Shown here piece by piece: positions 12,501 to 42,066 of a stretch of DNA of 64,000 nt; the first letter of the stretch is position 1; each line of letters begins with the position of its first letter. A program made the position numbers and the translations under genes. The notes under the pieces were generated by a model, which was given only the letters and a program-made list of their open reading frames with translations, was not told the origin of the DNA and made no database searches. The stretch comes from Lates calcarifer. Its lineage: Eukaryota > Chordata > Actinopteri > Centropomidae. Where the stretch lies: contig NC_066854.1 of assembly GCF_001640805.2 (NCBI RefSeq), positions 12,308,644 to 12,372,643 on the forward strand, read 5' to 3'.

Positions 12501-14075
12501 CAACTACTACAAAGCCTACAACTACATCAGGTAGACTCACATGTACTCGATTGAATATTTCTCAAACTGCTGAACAGTAGACTAGAGTTCACTCAGAATG
12601 CTACAAAAACCAGAAAACATCCAGCGAGCTGCAGTGGGTACAGGCTGTAAACAGCATTAGCTATAGACCCAACATCAATGTGTCAACAGTGCACGCTGGT
12701 GTAATGATGTGGGGGAATGTTTCTTGGCATACATAGGCCTTTAATACCAGTCAATTATCATGTGAATGCCACTGTCAATCTGAGTACACTCTACTTCCAG
12801 TATGACAATGCACCATGTTACAAAGCAAAAGTCATCTCAAACTTAACAGTCTTATTGGCCTGGTCTGTGAGTGTACTTTTTTTTTCTCCACTCAATAGAT
12901 TGATGCTGATGGAAAATGTGGATCTGCCTCAGCTGTGGAATATTTTCAACCAGGTGGGTCTTAGGTGTCTGTCTGCAAAAATATACCTTCTCATGAGCTA
13001 ACAAGTCACATATGGACAACATGTATTGCCCACATATGTCTGCTTTGTGAACAAATCTTGCTAACACTTGTCTTTTATCTCCCTCAGCTGACGATAACCT
13101 CTCAGCACCAGCGCCACCATCGCTTCTGCCTGCGTCTGCTGTTAAAACACCCAGATAATCACGCCTTGTGTGTCCTCTGTGGACACAATGCCATGGTGTC
13201 AGGGAGCTTCAAACACGCTCTGGGTACAAAATACATAGACTACTGCTCACTGCACTGGTTGTTCTTCATGCTATAGCCATTTAACTGCACTTTTTGTGTG
13301 TTTGTATACTGCCTCACTGCCTCCTTTAGTAGCAGTAACCTCAAGCAAAAGCTTCTGGGAAAAAGATGCAGATCAGATCACCACTGATACTCATCTAACA
13401 CATTTCCATATGTCTCATCTGTCTTTAGGCCAGTATGTTCAGGCCTTCCAGACTCACCCCAACAACCCACTCCACAGCCTGTGTGTGGGTCTCACCTTCT
13501 TCCACATGGCATCTCAGAAATACGTAGCCAAACGACATACACTGGTGCTGCAGGTACAGTGTTTGTACAAACCATCTTGTGGCTTTTTCATTACATACTG
13601 AAAGTCTGAAAGTCTTAAACAGGCGTGTGTGTGTGTGTTTAGGGTTTCTCCTTCCTGTGGAGATATGTGGAACTGCGTGGAGAGTGTCAGGAGAGCATGT
13701 ACAACCTGGGCAGAGCGCTGCACCAGATGGGTCTCACACATTTGGCCATACATTACTACCAGAAGGCACTTACACTGCCTGCACAGAAACTGGAGGTAAA
13801 TACACACACACTCAGATAACCTAATGCAGTTCTAGGTTATTGCTTGTGCATCAACAAATTGCCAGAAAATCTCTATAACGCAGCTTAACAGAATCTTTTC
13901 CTCTTTTTCTCTGTCCCTCTCTCCATCCTTTCACCACCCATCTTGCCTGCAGGGCATTTCTGATGATCAGGTGGATCTGAGGAGGGAGATCGCCTTCAAC
14001 CTGTCACTCATCTACCAGGCCAGTGGGAATATAGAGATCGCCCGGCAGCTTATCAACACACACTGCATCGTTTGA
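5986..14075 (+). CDS. gtf3c3: General transcription factor IIIC subunit 3 (TFIIIC102), 19 coding exons
   Basis: GTF3C3 is a TPR scaffold subunit of TFIIIC, which binds tRNA and 5S gene promoters and recruits TFIIIB and RNA polymerase III in the nucleus. Exons: 5986-6078, 6340-6415, 6499-6839, 7319-7442, 7550-7741, 8346-8511, 8735-8882, 9006-9171, 9597-9697, 9857-10028, 10462-10664, 11501-11602, 11918-12050, 12305-12530, 12899-12953, 13088-13223, 13429-13553, 13643-13795, 13953-14075. All phases join to one frame of about 944 codons (human is 886 as I recall). Residues 1-31 read MSGFSAELIDYLEG and on; residues 75-160 are an acidic then Arg/Lys-rich tract; TPR-type helices follow, with recognisable blocks SKLPRALRGLMGEANIRYAR, YLWERSSL, PQLWNIFNQ and HHRFCLRLLLK. 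The intron after exon 11 uses a GC donor. The ATG chosen matches the conserved N-terminus. Confidence 0.96.
7800..8060 (+). mobile_element. DNA-transposon relic in gtf3c3 intron 5
   Basis: The segment with GGCTGCTTTGGTGCCTCTGC near 7870 and the later WVMQQD-coding piece near 7995 match a Tc1/mariner-like transposase family common in fish genomes (WGCF...; GWVMQQDND-type block). Frames are broken. Identity is by recognition of these blocks. Confidence 0.5.
10665..10670 (+). promoter_or_regulatory. Non-canonical GC splice donor, gtf3c3 intron 11
   Basis: Exon 11 ends CAAAAG and the intron begins GCAAGG. Joining AAG at 10664 to GAA at 11501 keeps phase 0 and gives QKELKLLLHRSTLL, which fits the conserved GTF3C3 sequence around AAQQELKLLLHRSTLL. 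No GT donor nearby gives the same protein. The flanking bases (AAG before, AAGG after) match the strong consensus typical of GC-AG introns. Confidence 0.85.
12600..12860 (+). mobile_element. Tc1/mariner-like transposon relic in gtf3c3 intron 14
   Basis: The intron holds a degraded stretch with GTGTAATGATGTGGGGGAAT and FQYDNAPCYKAKVISN-like coding, equivalent to the transposase block QQDNAPCHKARI of this fish family. Stops interrupt all frames. Confidence 0.55.
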
Positions 14076-14353
14076 AAATGTAAAACAAATGCTGCATTTG
14101 CTCTACCAGTGTTTCTGATTTTGATTTTGGGGAGTCTGATTCAGTTCCTGAAGGACTAAGTATGACGCAATTAATAATTAAATGCTCAAACAAATACTGA
14201 AACTCACAGCTTTCTATCTTGTCATAACTTATGACATTCTCTCTGTAGGTTCATTTATGTGTATTTATTTTAGATGGGTTGAGCAGTGAGGCCTGAGTGA
14301 TTTGATGTTTTTATAATATTCATATTTTTCCAGCTTTGGAGGAACTGCTCCTA

Positions 14354-14359
14354 AATAAA
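14354..14359 (+). terminator. Likely gtf3c3 polyadenylation signal
   Basis: AATAAA lies about 280 bp after the gtf3c3 stop codon. Further AATAAA-type hexamers follow within 130 bp (near 14379-14390 and 14475), so the real cleavage site could be any of them. Confidence 0.55.
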
Positions 14360-14599
14360 AACATTAGTTATCATCTCAATAAATAAACACAAATCATCAA
14401 CCCATTTTGTGCATACAGTTCTATTTTTGTTAACGAAACATGTTCAGTCTAATTCACTGATGCTATTTTTGATAATAAAATATCCTTGTTGTTTTGAATA
14501 TGTTTTTGTGTTATTTTTCTATTTGTACACTACTGTGACATAAAGACGGAGGGACAGATTTTGTCTTTTGTTGTGGGGATTAAGGCGGAGGAATTATTT

Positions 14600-15358
14600 G
14601 TCATATACACCCCCTCTCCTGTCCTAACGGTCTGCCCCCACCCCCCCACGGGTCACTGCACTCCACCTGGGTCAGTACATCTCCAGCTTTTACATGTCAC
14701 AGACCCTAACTAGACATGACCCCCACTGTCAACGCATGAAACGCGTGATGAGAATAGGGACCTCCGGGAGTCCCTGTAACGAGCGTTTGAAGACCCCCCG
14801 AACCTCAGCTTGGACACGGGTGATTGACGGGGGATGGGTGGGGGTTTAATCGGGCATTTCAACAACAAGGCCTGAGTTATAAGAAACTTCCTCACCCACA
14901 CTGATGGGAAATCTCATTATAATCTGGAATGTGGCTGGTTCCATTTCTCTCCAGGACGAGCATTAACGAAACGGGAAAAAGTGTGTGGAGCAGCGGAAAC
15001 GGGGAGGCGGATGTGAAGTGGTCCAGCCAAATAAATAAGATATGAAGCCGTCTTTCTATCCAGTCTTGCTACATCACGGGGAAATACGCGACGCTCGGGA
15101 TAGAAGAATAAGGCGAACATTATTTTAAAACGGTGCAACTAAAGCAGACATTTTAAAGGGAAGCGGCGCGGTTAGCAGAGTTTGGAATACCGGGAGGCAG
15201 CGGCGCAGCACACGGGCTCAGGAGGGCCGGATCACGCTTGTGAGCCGATGAAGGGTCGGTGACGGCTGGGCCGTGTGGAGGTCCGTCGTCCATGATTGAA
15301 CGACTTGTTCGGGGATTTTTTAAGGATGCAGCTGGGGTTGTAAACCGCCGTAGCAGAG
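14600..15358 (+). promoter_or_regulatory. Probable hecw2 promoter and noncoding first exon
   Basis: This region has more CpG and GC than its neighbours, highest at about 14,950-15,350, and ends in a perfect splice donor: exon end CAGAG at 15358, then GTAAGTGATATG. It lies between gtf3c3 and the first coding exon of hecw2 on the same strand. An ATG at 15292 opens 22 codons up to the donor but does not match the conserved HECW2 N-terminus, so it is more likely an upstream ORF. A pyrimidine-rich acceptor ending at 21885 is one candidate for the next 5' UTR exon. Promoter identity is inference. Confidence 0.5.
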
Positions 15359-17444
15359 GTAAGTGATATGCCTCAGCTGTACGTGTGTTAATAGACAGGT
15401 ATGATATTTTTGTTCATCGTGGGTTGCTTTGATGTGGAGCTCTCAGCCCTCATCAAACCCTTCATTGACGTTTTCTATACACATATTTCTTTAAGCTCAT
15501 CAGTCTCCTCTTCCCTGTAAAGAGCTTCCTCCGATACAGCTGCTACTGAGAGCTGACCGTCATGTTTTTATGTTGCCCCCCCTCAACAACAGTGACAAAT
15601 AAAGGCCTAATACAAACAGCAGCGAAGCCAAAATACAATCCTGCTGTCAGAATTAAAGAAGCTTTAGGCAAAAAGAAAGTCAGCAGTGATTACAACCTGC
15701 TCACACTGTAAAGAAAGTCAGTAAATCAGATCAAAGCTGTGGTGTGCTCACACAGCCAGATCAGTCCCAGAATAGCAGGACAGCTCATCCTCTGTTTCCT
15801 CCCTAATAGCGTCATGGAGGATCTGACCCTGATTGTAATCTATAGATAATAACTTAATAATAATAACACAGTATAGACTGAGGTTAGATTTAACATTAGA
15901 CTGATTGATTGGCGTCCGTGGTCCCTCTTTGTGTTGTGGCTAACAGTGAGGGTACATGTGCATTTCATTAGAATACAGTTATTTCTCAGGCAGATGTGTG
16001 TTTATGTGTTGTGTGTGTGTGTGTGTTTATCAGGTCTGATACAAGTTTGGAGGTGACTGAGTGTGACATGTTTTCATTCATTCCTCAGCGTATGAAAAAC
16101 AGAATATCACGTATCCTTTTCCCCAATAGCATTATAGCAGGCAGGGTTCCCAGTGTCTTGCTCAAGGGCACTTCAGCAGGGAAGGATCATGTCCAGTTGA
16201 AGCTGTGTCTGTGAACTTGCTGCACTATTTTGCTGATTATTTGGCCTGCTGACCTGATCTGAACTCCCTGATTTACACCCTTTTATTTTGCTCTTGGGTT
16301 AAACTGGCAGCCATATGTACCAGTCCTCTCATATGCTCAGGTCAAAACATCTATTAGCCACTGACATCCTAATATGTAGTTCAAGATAAAGCTGTCACAG
16401 TCAGTTTGTATGAAAAACTCTAACCCACAGCTTTCAAAGTGGCTACAACAGAGAAGAATTCCCCTTCCCTGTTATAAGACCCTGTAGATTCATTCCTGTT
16501 GTCCTCATGAGATCTCACCACAAGAGGTGAGAAATCCAAATTTAAAGGGGAACTCAGTGCTGTACTTCCATAAAGCTGAGAATTCACAAGTGAGTCACAG
16601 CGGAAAAAAGAACAGGTCAAATTCAATACAGCAGAGGATTTTAGTCCCTGTTTTGGGTGCCTTACCAAAATCGCTCAATCCTACATATCCCATAATGCAA
16701 CCCAGTAGTCTTCTGCAGTAAATCCCATCTGGCTGGCAAATGCCTATAACTTCCAAATGGTGCATTTGAATTTTCTCAGACTTAGGAAAATCACTCATAT
16801 GCAGTGGCAGGTTTGACTCTTGAAAATCTTCCTCTTAATTCTCGACACAATAGAGTGGTGCAGTCGGTGACGTATTTTTGTAGGCCAGGAGGGAAGTTAG
16901 CATCACCCTGGTTTCCACAGCAAAAAGCAAGTGGGATTCTTCCATTGACTTTTGGATTATTACAGAAAATAAAGCTTCCAACTAGTAATTTCATTTATGC
17001 ACTGACCTCTTCTACAACAATCCTTTTAATTTAGTTTAGTTAGTAATAATAGTTAGTAATAGCAGTTAACTAATAGTAGTTGTTTAGCTTCATAACTAGC
17101 ATGCAGACATGAGAGTGGTACCAATTTGCTGCTCTGATTCCCAGCAGGAAAGAGAATAAGCACTTTCCCCAAAATAGAATAAAATAATTTAATCCAGACT
17201 ATTCCACCTTAATCCTTGCTGTAACCAGTTGTGTAAAATATCTTCAGCTAGCGGAGCACTGTCACATTGGATGGGGCACTTTGGTCCGCACATGGTTAGA
17301 AGTACAAGAATGCACAATCACACACTTACACACACAAACTGGCACATAGGAATGCGATGGGTGTGTTGGGGACAGGAAGCTGTCGCCTCTGACGGGACTG
17401 TCTCATTGTTCTCCTAACACGCTATAGCTATTTTAGGACTGTGT

Positions 17445-17700
17445 GTGTGTAGGGGGGCTTATTTTACCATATTCATGGGGTCCGAAAAAAAAAAACAGCC
17501 CGCTATACTTGTCAGGGACGACAACTTAGTAGGGACCAAGATACTGGACCCCACGAGTTAAATAGCTGTTGAGGGTTAAGACTTGGTTTTACGATTAGGG
17601 CTAGAATCAGGTTTAGGGTTAGGGGCTAGGGAATGGTTTTTGTAAATGACAGGACCCCACAAAGATAGGTGTACAAGGATGTGAGTGAGTGTGTGTGATA
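17445..17700. repeat. Dispersed fish repeat with TTAGGG-like core
   Basis: The segment has GGACCCCAC-type flanks around a GGTTTAGGGTTAGGGGCTAG core and ends in a GTGTGAGTGTGTG tail. A similar short stretch (AAGGTTAGGGTGAGGGTTAGG) lies near 27,680. This arrangement recurs in fish introns. It is not a telomere. Confidence 0.5.
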
Positions 17701-18549
17701 GAGGTCCTATCACAGAAGTCTGACTTTGCCCAAACTTATCCCACATAACATAACAGACCTTAAATTTGTTCTCCAAATCACCAAATCACCAGAAATCCTG
17801 TAAGCTAACAGAGAGGTAAAGCACTTTATGGGCAGTGTGCCACCCCAAAACCACAGTTTCTGGCATGTTTTCAGGGACTGGGTCACCTCTCTCTAGTCTT
17901 GCAGAGTGCTGCTTTTAAGCTTTGACACTTGCATAATTCAGTAATGTATCCTGCTGTGCAGGCACTCCAGTTCCAAGAAGAAGATCAGCCTTATTTTGAT
18001 TTCAACTGTGAGTTTTGGAGTCAGAGGGATAAACTAGCGTCTCCTGCCCAGCCCACAAACATTTAGTTTTTATAGGAAACACTTGTGAATGTGCACGCGC
18101 TTCTGCCCGTACCTCCTTTGTCTTAATGTTGGATGAAAGCTGTACCAAATCAAATACAGGTTTTGGGTGTATGCTTCCAGCGCATACAGTCCGGTGTGTG
18201 TAGTGCTAACACCACAGTTTACTGGTAGTGTATTGATGTCAGTGCCTGGGTCGGTTTTCACCAGGTTGTGTGTATATTTAGTCTCAAAGTCTCACCATTT
18301 ATAAATAGCCTGCAGTCTTGTAGCTGCTGCTGGAGGAAAGATTGCACTCAGAGTATCTCACACAGCACAGAGGCGTTTCAAGTCTGGGGTCCCAAATGGA
18401 CAATTGAATTATTTTCATCCATCCATCTTACTTGAGATCCAGTCACCAGATGAGATCTACAGTATAATATCGGAAAAAATACCTGATGATGTCATCAAGG
18501 TTATTTATCGTGCTAAACCTATCCTCTCATACTGAAAGTGGTAAGGCAG

Positions 18550-18625
18550 TGGATAACTGTATTGTCTACCTCAGTGGGAATTTGTATTTGGCTTCTTACA
18601 ACACAATAAAACATTTACAGTACTC

Positions 18626-18688
<63 letters not shown>

Positions 18689-18900
18689 AAGTAACATCCA
18701 GCATACAACGTATGAGCAGTAGTGCAACTAGCAGACAGCAGCAGTGTCAGAAAGCAGGTCATATAAATATATAATAAACACCCAGTGGTTCTGTGTTCAG
18801 CGCATGTGTAGCATAAGGAATAAAAGACTTCTTGTATATGCTCCGGCTGGCCCTTGGGGCCCTGAAGCTGCCCCCAATGGGAACGGCTCAAACGTAATGT
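18550..18900. repeat. Dispersed fish repeat containing a (CA)n tract
   Basis: Sequence around 18,810-18,890 (GGAATAAAAGACTTCTTGTA, then a GGCCCTTGGGGCCCTGAAGC segment) matches a repeat I recognise from many fish genomes, possibly a LINE 3' end. It is split by the (CA)n run at 18,629-18,684. I cannot assign a class. Confidence 0.4.
18629..18684. repeat. (CA)28 microsatellite
   Basis: Uninterrupted AC dinucleotides over 56 bp. Confidence 0.97.
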
Positions 18901-19862
18901 GTAATGGGTGTGAGGTATCTGCAGTTATGCAACAGCACTGTCAAGTTGTTTTTGTGACTTGTCAATCACCTTCTGTGCAGCTTTTATAATTTTGAGGAGC
19001 TTGTTTTTGCTCTTTGTACTCAAGTTTCCATACCAAGCTGTTATGTTAATGTTATGTCTTCAACTTCCTAATTAAAAACAATCATTGGTTATTAATTGGT
19101 TACAGGCAAAGCTAAGTTAAGCCACCATACTGTCTTGTTGAATGTTCAATTAATAGATAATAAAAGGCATATTTGCTTTTACTGTAAAATAATCTCTGCA
19201 CACCTGTATGCAGGTGACAGGTGTGTAGGAGGACAGCTCACAGAAGCTCCCACACCCTGTCAACACTTTAAGTCAATTTATCAAGCTACATTTTGTTCCA
19301 AGGATACTCAGCTGCAGTTGCCAAGTGACATAAATGTACATATTCACAAATGGAAAAGAACCAGTACTATGGATTGTGCAAGAAGTTATCAAAAAGAGAC
19401 AGAAGTCAGGTCACCCAGTGCCACATAACAAGTTAGGATATAACTACTCAGGCAATGACACGCTGAAATAAATCACTGAATTCTCCTCTATAAAGTAGTG
19501 AAACAGTTTAGAGTAAACACATTGTAATGATGCAAAGACTAAGACCCAGTGGACAGTATTAACAAATGGACATGTGTGTGTTTATGTACCTGTAGTGAAG
19601 CCCATCTTTAACCCAGCTGATGGAAACACCTAATCTGTGTTTTATTCACGCAGAAATCTCTTGAGTTGAATTCTGTTGGACAGCTGGATGGAAACATGGC
19701 TGCAGAGTGAGCTGGCAGCCAGGGCTCCAGCTGCAGATTGAATCCTTGTGGTAATGCTGTGGATTAGAGAAGACATTCTGTCAACAGTAAATCCCCCCCC
19801 CTCATTCTCTGTTTTAATCCTGCTGCTGGATCAAGGACACTTACCTCTCAAGAGCTTCATGT

Positions 19863-19864
<2 letters not shown>

Positions 19865-19906
<42 letters not shown>
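19865..19906. repeat. (TG)21 microsatellite
   Basis: Uninterrupted TG dinucleotides over 42 bp. Confidence 0.97.
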
Positions 19907-19907
<1 letters not shown>

Positions 19908-20609
19908 ATTTATGATTGGTTTTATAAAGACAAGAGATGGCAACTGTGTGTGTGCGCTTGTGCAAAATTTTGTGACTCTCAGGGTGAAGTGTGCTGGAGT
20001 GTTTTCTGAAGAGAGAGTGAAGCATGCGTGAGTGTGCTTTAAGATGTTAGTGCAAAGCATCTAGATATTCATTACGATTTAAAGTGTGTGTATGTGTGTG
20101 TGTGTTTGTGGCAGCTATTTGGGCACAAGTGACTTCAAACTCTGCCAGAAACGCCATGCTTAGCACTGACCTCTCTCCTGAGCTATTTATAAAACTGTCT
20201 GTCCAGATGTGTGGGCATGAATATGTGCGTGTATGTGTGTGTGTGTGTGTGAGTGGTTTATAAAGTATTTGATTGTAGATTCTCTCACATCATTGTGGTG
20301 TATAAACAGAATGAATTTAGAGGCTGTTGCACAGGTTTTGGGATTCAGGAATCTCTTTTTATCCTCAGTCTTGAGGGAAATATAGATGCTTAAATGCATT
20401 CACATTTTAGAAGCTTGGTTCTTTGTTGCTGAAAATAGTAGAAGCCAACTTTAGGATAGATTCCCAAATACACTTTTGAAAAGATAAAACATATTTCTAC
20501 AAATAAACTACATACTGTATGGAAGACACTGGTGTAAGCCATTTGTACATTTTTTTCAGAAAAGTATTAAAATCACACTTTTATTCATTACTGTACTCTC
20601 ATGTTTTAT

Positions 20610-20870
20610 GCACTTCTGATGGTTCGATCCCCGGCTTCTCCAGTCCGTGCTGAAGTATCCTCGGGCAAGATACTGAACCCCACGTTGCCCCCAATGTCTG
20701 TATCATCGGTGTGTGAGTGGGTGTGCACGTGTCAGAGCGCTTTGAGTATAAAGCAAACGCAGTATGAATGTGTGTGTGAATGGGTGAATGTGACATGTAG
20801 TGTAAAGTGCTTTGAGTGGTCGATACGACTAGAAAATTGCTACATAGTTAGAAGTCCATTTACCATTTGA
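20610..20870 (+). repeat. SINE-like dispersed repeat
   Basis: It carries GGTTCGATCCCCGG, which resembles a tRNA-type B box, then GGCAAGATACTGAACCCC, GTAAAGTGCTTTGAGTGGTC and TTTACCATTTGA. These are landmarks of a very common fish repeat. SINE origin is inferred from the B-box-like motif; no clear A box was seen. Confidence 0.5.
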
Positions 20871-21094
20871 TTTTATGTGGTAGCCATAACTTGAATGAGA
20901 TAATCATTTATTAATCCCACAGCAGGGACATTTACATTGTTGCAGCAGAAAAATAAGGAAGCAATGAATATTAGTAAATACAAAATAAGGCATAAACAAG
21001 ACAATATATAAAAAAATACAACAAGCCTCTATGAAGGGTGCTCAGAAACCACTAGGATGAGACTCGAAAGCAACCTACTCTCCTCTTCCCAAAG

Positions 21095-21300
21095 CAAGAG
21101 TCGTCTCAAACTGATTTCACCAACATGACAGTGAGATCAGAGAACTTCAGTGGCCTCTCTAGGGACCAGATCTGAATCCAGTTGAACACCTCTGGGATGT
21201 GCTGACAAATGGAATCCATGCCACAAAGAACTTTTGCCAGCAAAGGGAATCCCTACCCAGTATTGTGACAGTGTTCCTAATAAAGTGCTCAGTGAGTGGA
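21095..21300 (+). mobile_element. DNA-transposon 3' end relic
   Basis: The segment includes GACCAGATCTGAATCCAGTT, GAACACCTCTGGGATGTG and the end GTTCCTAATAAAGTGCTCAG. These mark the SPDLNPVEHLWD block of a Tc1-like transposase and the terminal repeat of a widespread fish element. Coding is broken. Confidence 0.6.
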
Positions 21301-22499
21301 TACTGCTGCTCTTCCTGTATCACTCTCTTCCTCTCACTCTCTATCAGCAGCTAATTTAGAGACTTCTGGGGATGGTGTGTTCATTCAGTCTCACGGTGGC
21401 AAGAAAGATGGAGAGAGGAAGGAGGAGAGAAACAGCAGCTCATGTCTGTGACTGGTTTGGCTTGTTTTGTCACCTCTCACCAACGGCAACCAAAGTGCAT
21501 GAGTGTGTGAGAGAGCAGTTGACAGTTTGAAAGAGAGGAGAAAGAAATGAAAAGGGGAGGTTTGCTTCTGTCTGTATGTGTGTGTGCATCTGTGTGTGCA
21601 CATGTGTGTATTTTGCAATTTGAAAGGAAGTGCTTTTTATTTTTTGCCATCTGTGGAGTGGAATTGAACCTGTTAACCTCTAAAGTAGGAAGTGATTCTG
21701 TGGGTAACTGTTGCCACCAGTGAGTGTATATAAGGAGGATGGAGCTCTATTACAGCAGAACATTTAAAAATAAAAAAAATAACTTTTTTAAATCTTACCA
21801 TAAAATACTACATCCAGCCTGTGTGTCCCCCCCCAGTCACCTTACCTTTATTTTCTCCTCCTCCGTCTTTCTCTCTCTGTTATAGGTCTCCAACTTCCTC
21901 CACCCCTGTCCTCCCTGTGGATTGTCGGATCGCTCTGTCATCACCCCCTCCACCCTGGACAGAGAAGTGGAAGGATTGCTGGATTGTCTTTCACCCCCAA
22001 CCCCTTCCTCAACTCTCTCTGCCCACCTCCCACCTCCATTTCTTTCCCTTTTTCATGATGGATACCTACATGGTTTACAAAGCACTCTAATGCCCACAAG
22101 CAAGGCATTGCCCTGACTTTGATGCTTATTAGTAAAAATGGACAGGTGTTGCAGAGCATTAAAAGGAATAATAAAAGACACAAACATTCACAATGGAAAC
22201 AAGATATAAATGACTGATCCAAGAACCAGAAAGAAGGTTCAACTCACGTCTGCCTGAATGATGACGAGTGAAGCCTGGGAACACTGAAGTGCCTTCTCCA
22301 GCGACGCCAAAGAAGTGTGCCCTGAGGAAACCAAACCCAGACAGTTCTGTCAGCTGTGACAGTGCACTGCTCTCACCATCACTCCATATTATCATCTGTA
22401 TCTCCATCCCTCCATCATTTACTCTTGCACTTTGCCTTTCCAGCCTTTTAGTGCTTCTTTGCTTTGGTCTAGTGATGACACGTCTAAGCTAAAGGCCCA

Positions 22500-22800
22500 G
22501 ACTTCCCTCCCCCCTCCTTCTCGGTTTTCTTCTTCGACGCACCCACCTGGCATCCACCATTCGCCCCTCTCTTGCAACAGCAGTCCTCCCCCCTCGCCCC
22601 CGCCCCCAGTCATCCTCCCCCTCTCCCTCCACCTTCTCTGCCCCTTCCTCTCCCCACCACCACCACCATCACCACCACCACCACCACCCTCACCCTCAGC
22701 CGCTCTCCCAGCACCACCATCACCACCACCAGCTCCCCTCCTCCTCCTCCTCCTCCTCTCCCCCTCGCTTCTCTCCCCCTCCCTTCTCCTCCTCTGGGGT
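22500..22800 (+). repeat. CCT/CCA-rich polypyrimidine tract before hecw2 start codon
   Basis: About 300 bp is almost free of G on the plus strand, made of runs of CCT, CTC and CAC/CCA units (for example 22,655-22,695 and 22,735-22,795). It reaches to within a few bases of the hecw2 ATG, so it is either 5' UTR or the acceptor region of the first coding exon. The long pyrimidine ORFs in it are composition artefacts. Confidence 0.8.
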
Positions 22801-22804
22801 AGCC

Positions 22805-40910
<18,106 letters not shown>

Positions 40911-41946
40911 GACCTGCAACTGGCCACCTGACCACCAGCTCCCCGCAGTAGTGTACCCCTCAAGACTGCTGGTGGAAGTGAAGAGAGGAAGCTATGACAG
41001 CAGTTGGAAAAAAGGTTCAACATCTGGATTTCAAGTCCAATTTATGGCTTGTATTTAATTTATAGCGGGCTACATTTTCTAAGAGAAGCTGGTAAGACAT
41101 TTGAACCATAAAGCTGCACTCTGACCTCTTTTAAATGTGTTCTGTTAATATTATTATTTTGATTTTATTTTTTCTAGTTTATTTTTTGCACTTGCATGTA
41201 TTTCGCACCTACTTAGTAACACGCTGTCACCTGTGTGATGTGATGTATAAAGACCCACACTGCCTTTGGGACTGGGATCCTAACTGCCAGGATTTGACCA
41301 AATCAGAGACAAGGATGTCTTTGACACCACGAGGTTTAAAATGTACAAATCACAAGAAGCAACCACTGCCTTCACTGAAAAAGCTGAGTGGATTCAGCCT
41401 CCTTCATTCTAGTTTTGATGGACCTTGAAGGATCATAAGGCCTGTCCAGAACCGCGAGCTTCAGTGATGCACTTGTTCTAGTACGGTGCCCTCTGTGGCT
41501 TTTCCGTCTCAAAGCCTTTTTGAGAAAGAGGCACTTACCTGCCTGAGGTAACATTTGAAGTTTGTGGGATTTTTCAGTGAACTTTACCCACAGCTGATTT
41601 TGGAGTCCAAACAGAAGCTTTGGTATTGTTGTTACAGTATTTTCATCTACAGGAAAGTGATTTTCTAATGATGTGGCAGTGACATGTTGTGATTTGAATA
41701 TAACTAACTTATGATGTAGATTGTGTGGGGAGTGATTTTTCTACCAGATCTGGATCAACTGGCAAAACATATTTAGCCACCACTTAACTTGAGCTAATAA
41801 TTTGATGATTAAATTCAGTAGCATTCGACATGACATGTAACCATCTCCATTTGCTTTGATTGATCTGAAACAAGCTTTGATCCAGGTCTATTTTTGAAAG
41901 TTTGTTAAAACTAACCCCAGACTTTAGTTGTATAAATTTCAAATTG

Positions 41947-42066
41947 TCTGCAATGGACCGGTGATCTGTCCAGGGTGTACCCTGCCTCTCGCCCAGTGTC
42001 AGCTGGGACTGGCTCCATCCCCTTCAAGACCCTTGAGGATAAGTGGTATTGATAATGGATGGAGTC
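41947..42066 (-). repeat. Fragment of common fish dispersed repeat
   Basis: The reverse complement carries GGGCGAGAGGCAGGGTACAC and CTGGACAGATCACCGGTCCA. The longer copy at 50,926-51,230 has the same order on the plus strand. Confidence 0.7.

Larger units (their letters stand above)
15359..22500 (+). other. Long hecw2 5' intron, repeat-rich, no further gene
   Basis: About 7 kb without a protein-coding exon I can support. It holds microsatellites and several dispersed fish repeats, listed separately where recognised. Other open frames in it come from CA/GT repeats or are short. Confidence 0.55.

Noticed and set aside
15292..15358. ATG with 22 open codons at the end of the presumed hecw2 first exon as the true start
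   Set aside because: The conserved HECW2 N-terminus begins at 22,805; this is better seen as a possible upstream ORF.
17600..17635. TTAGGG-like telomere sequence
   Set aside because: Only two or three imperfect units inside a dispersed intron repeat, with a similar stretch near 27,680; not a telomere or a fusion scar.
18571..18891. Open frames with CV or HT dipeptide repeats at microsatellites
   Set aside because: Dinucleotide repeats rarely contain stops; no biological support.
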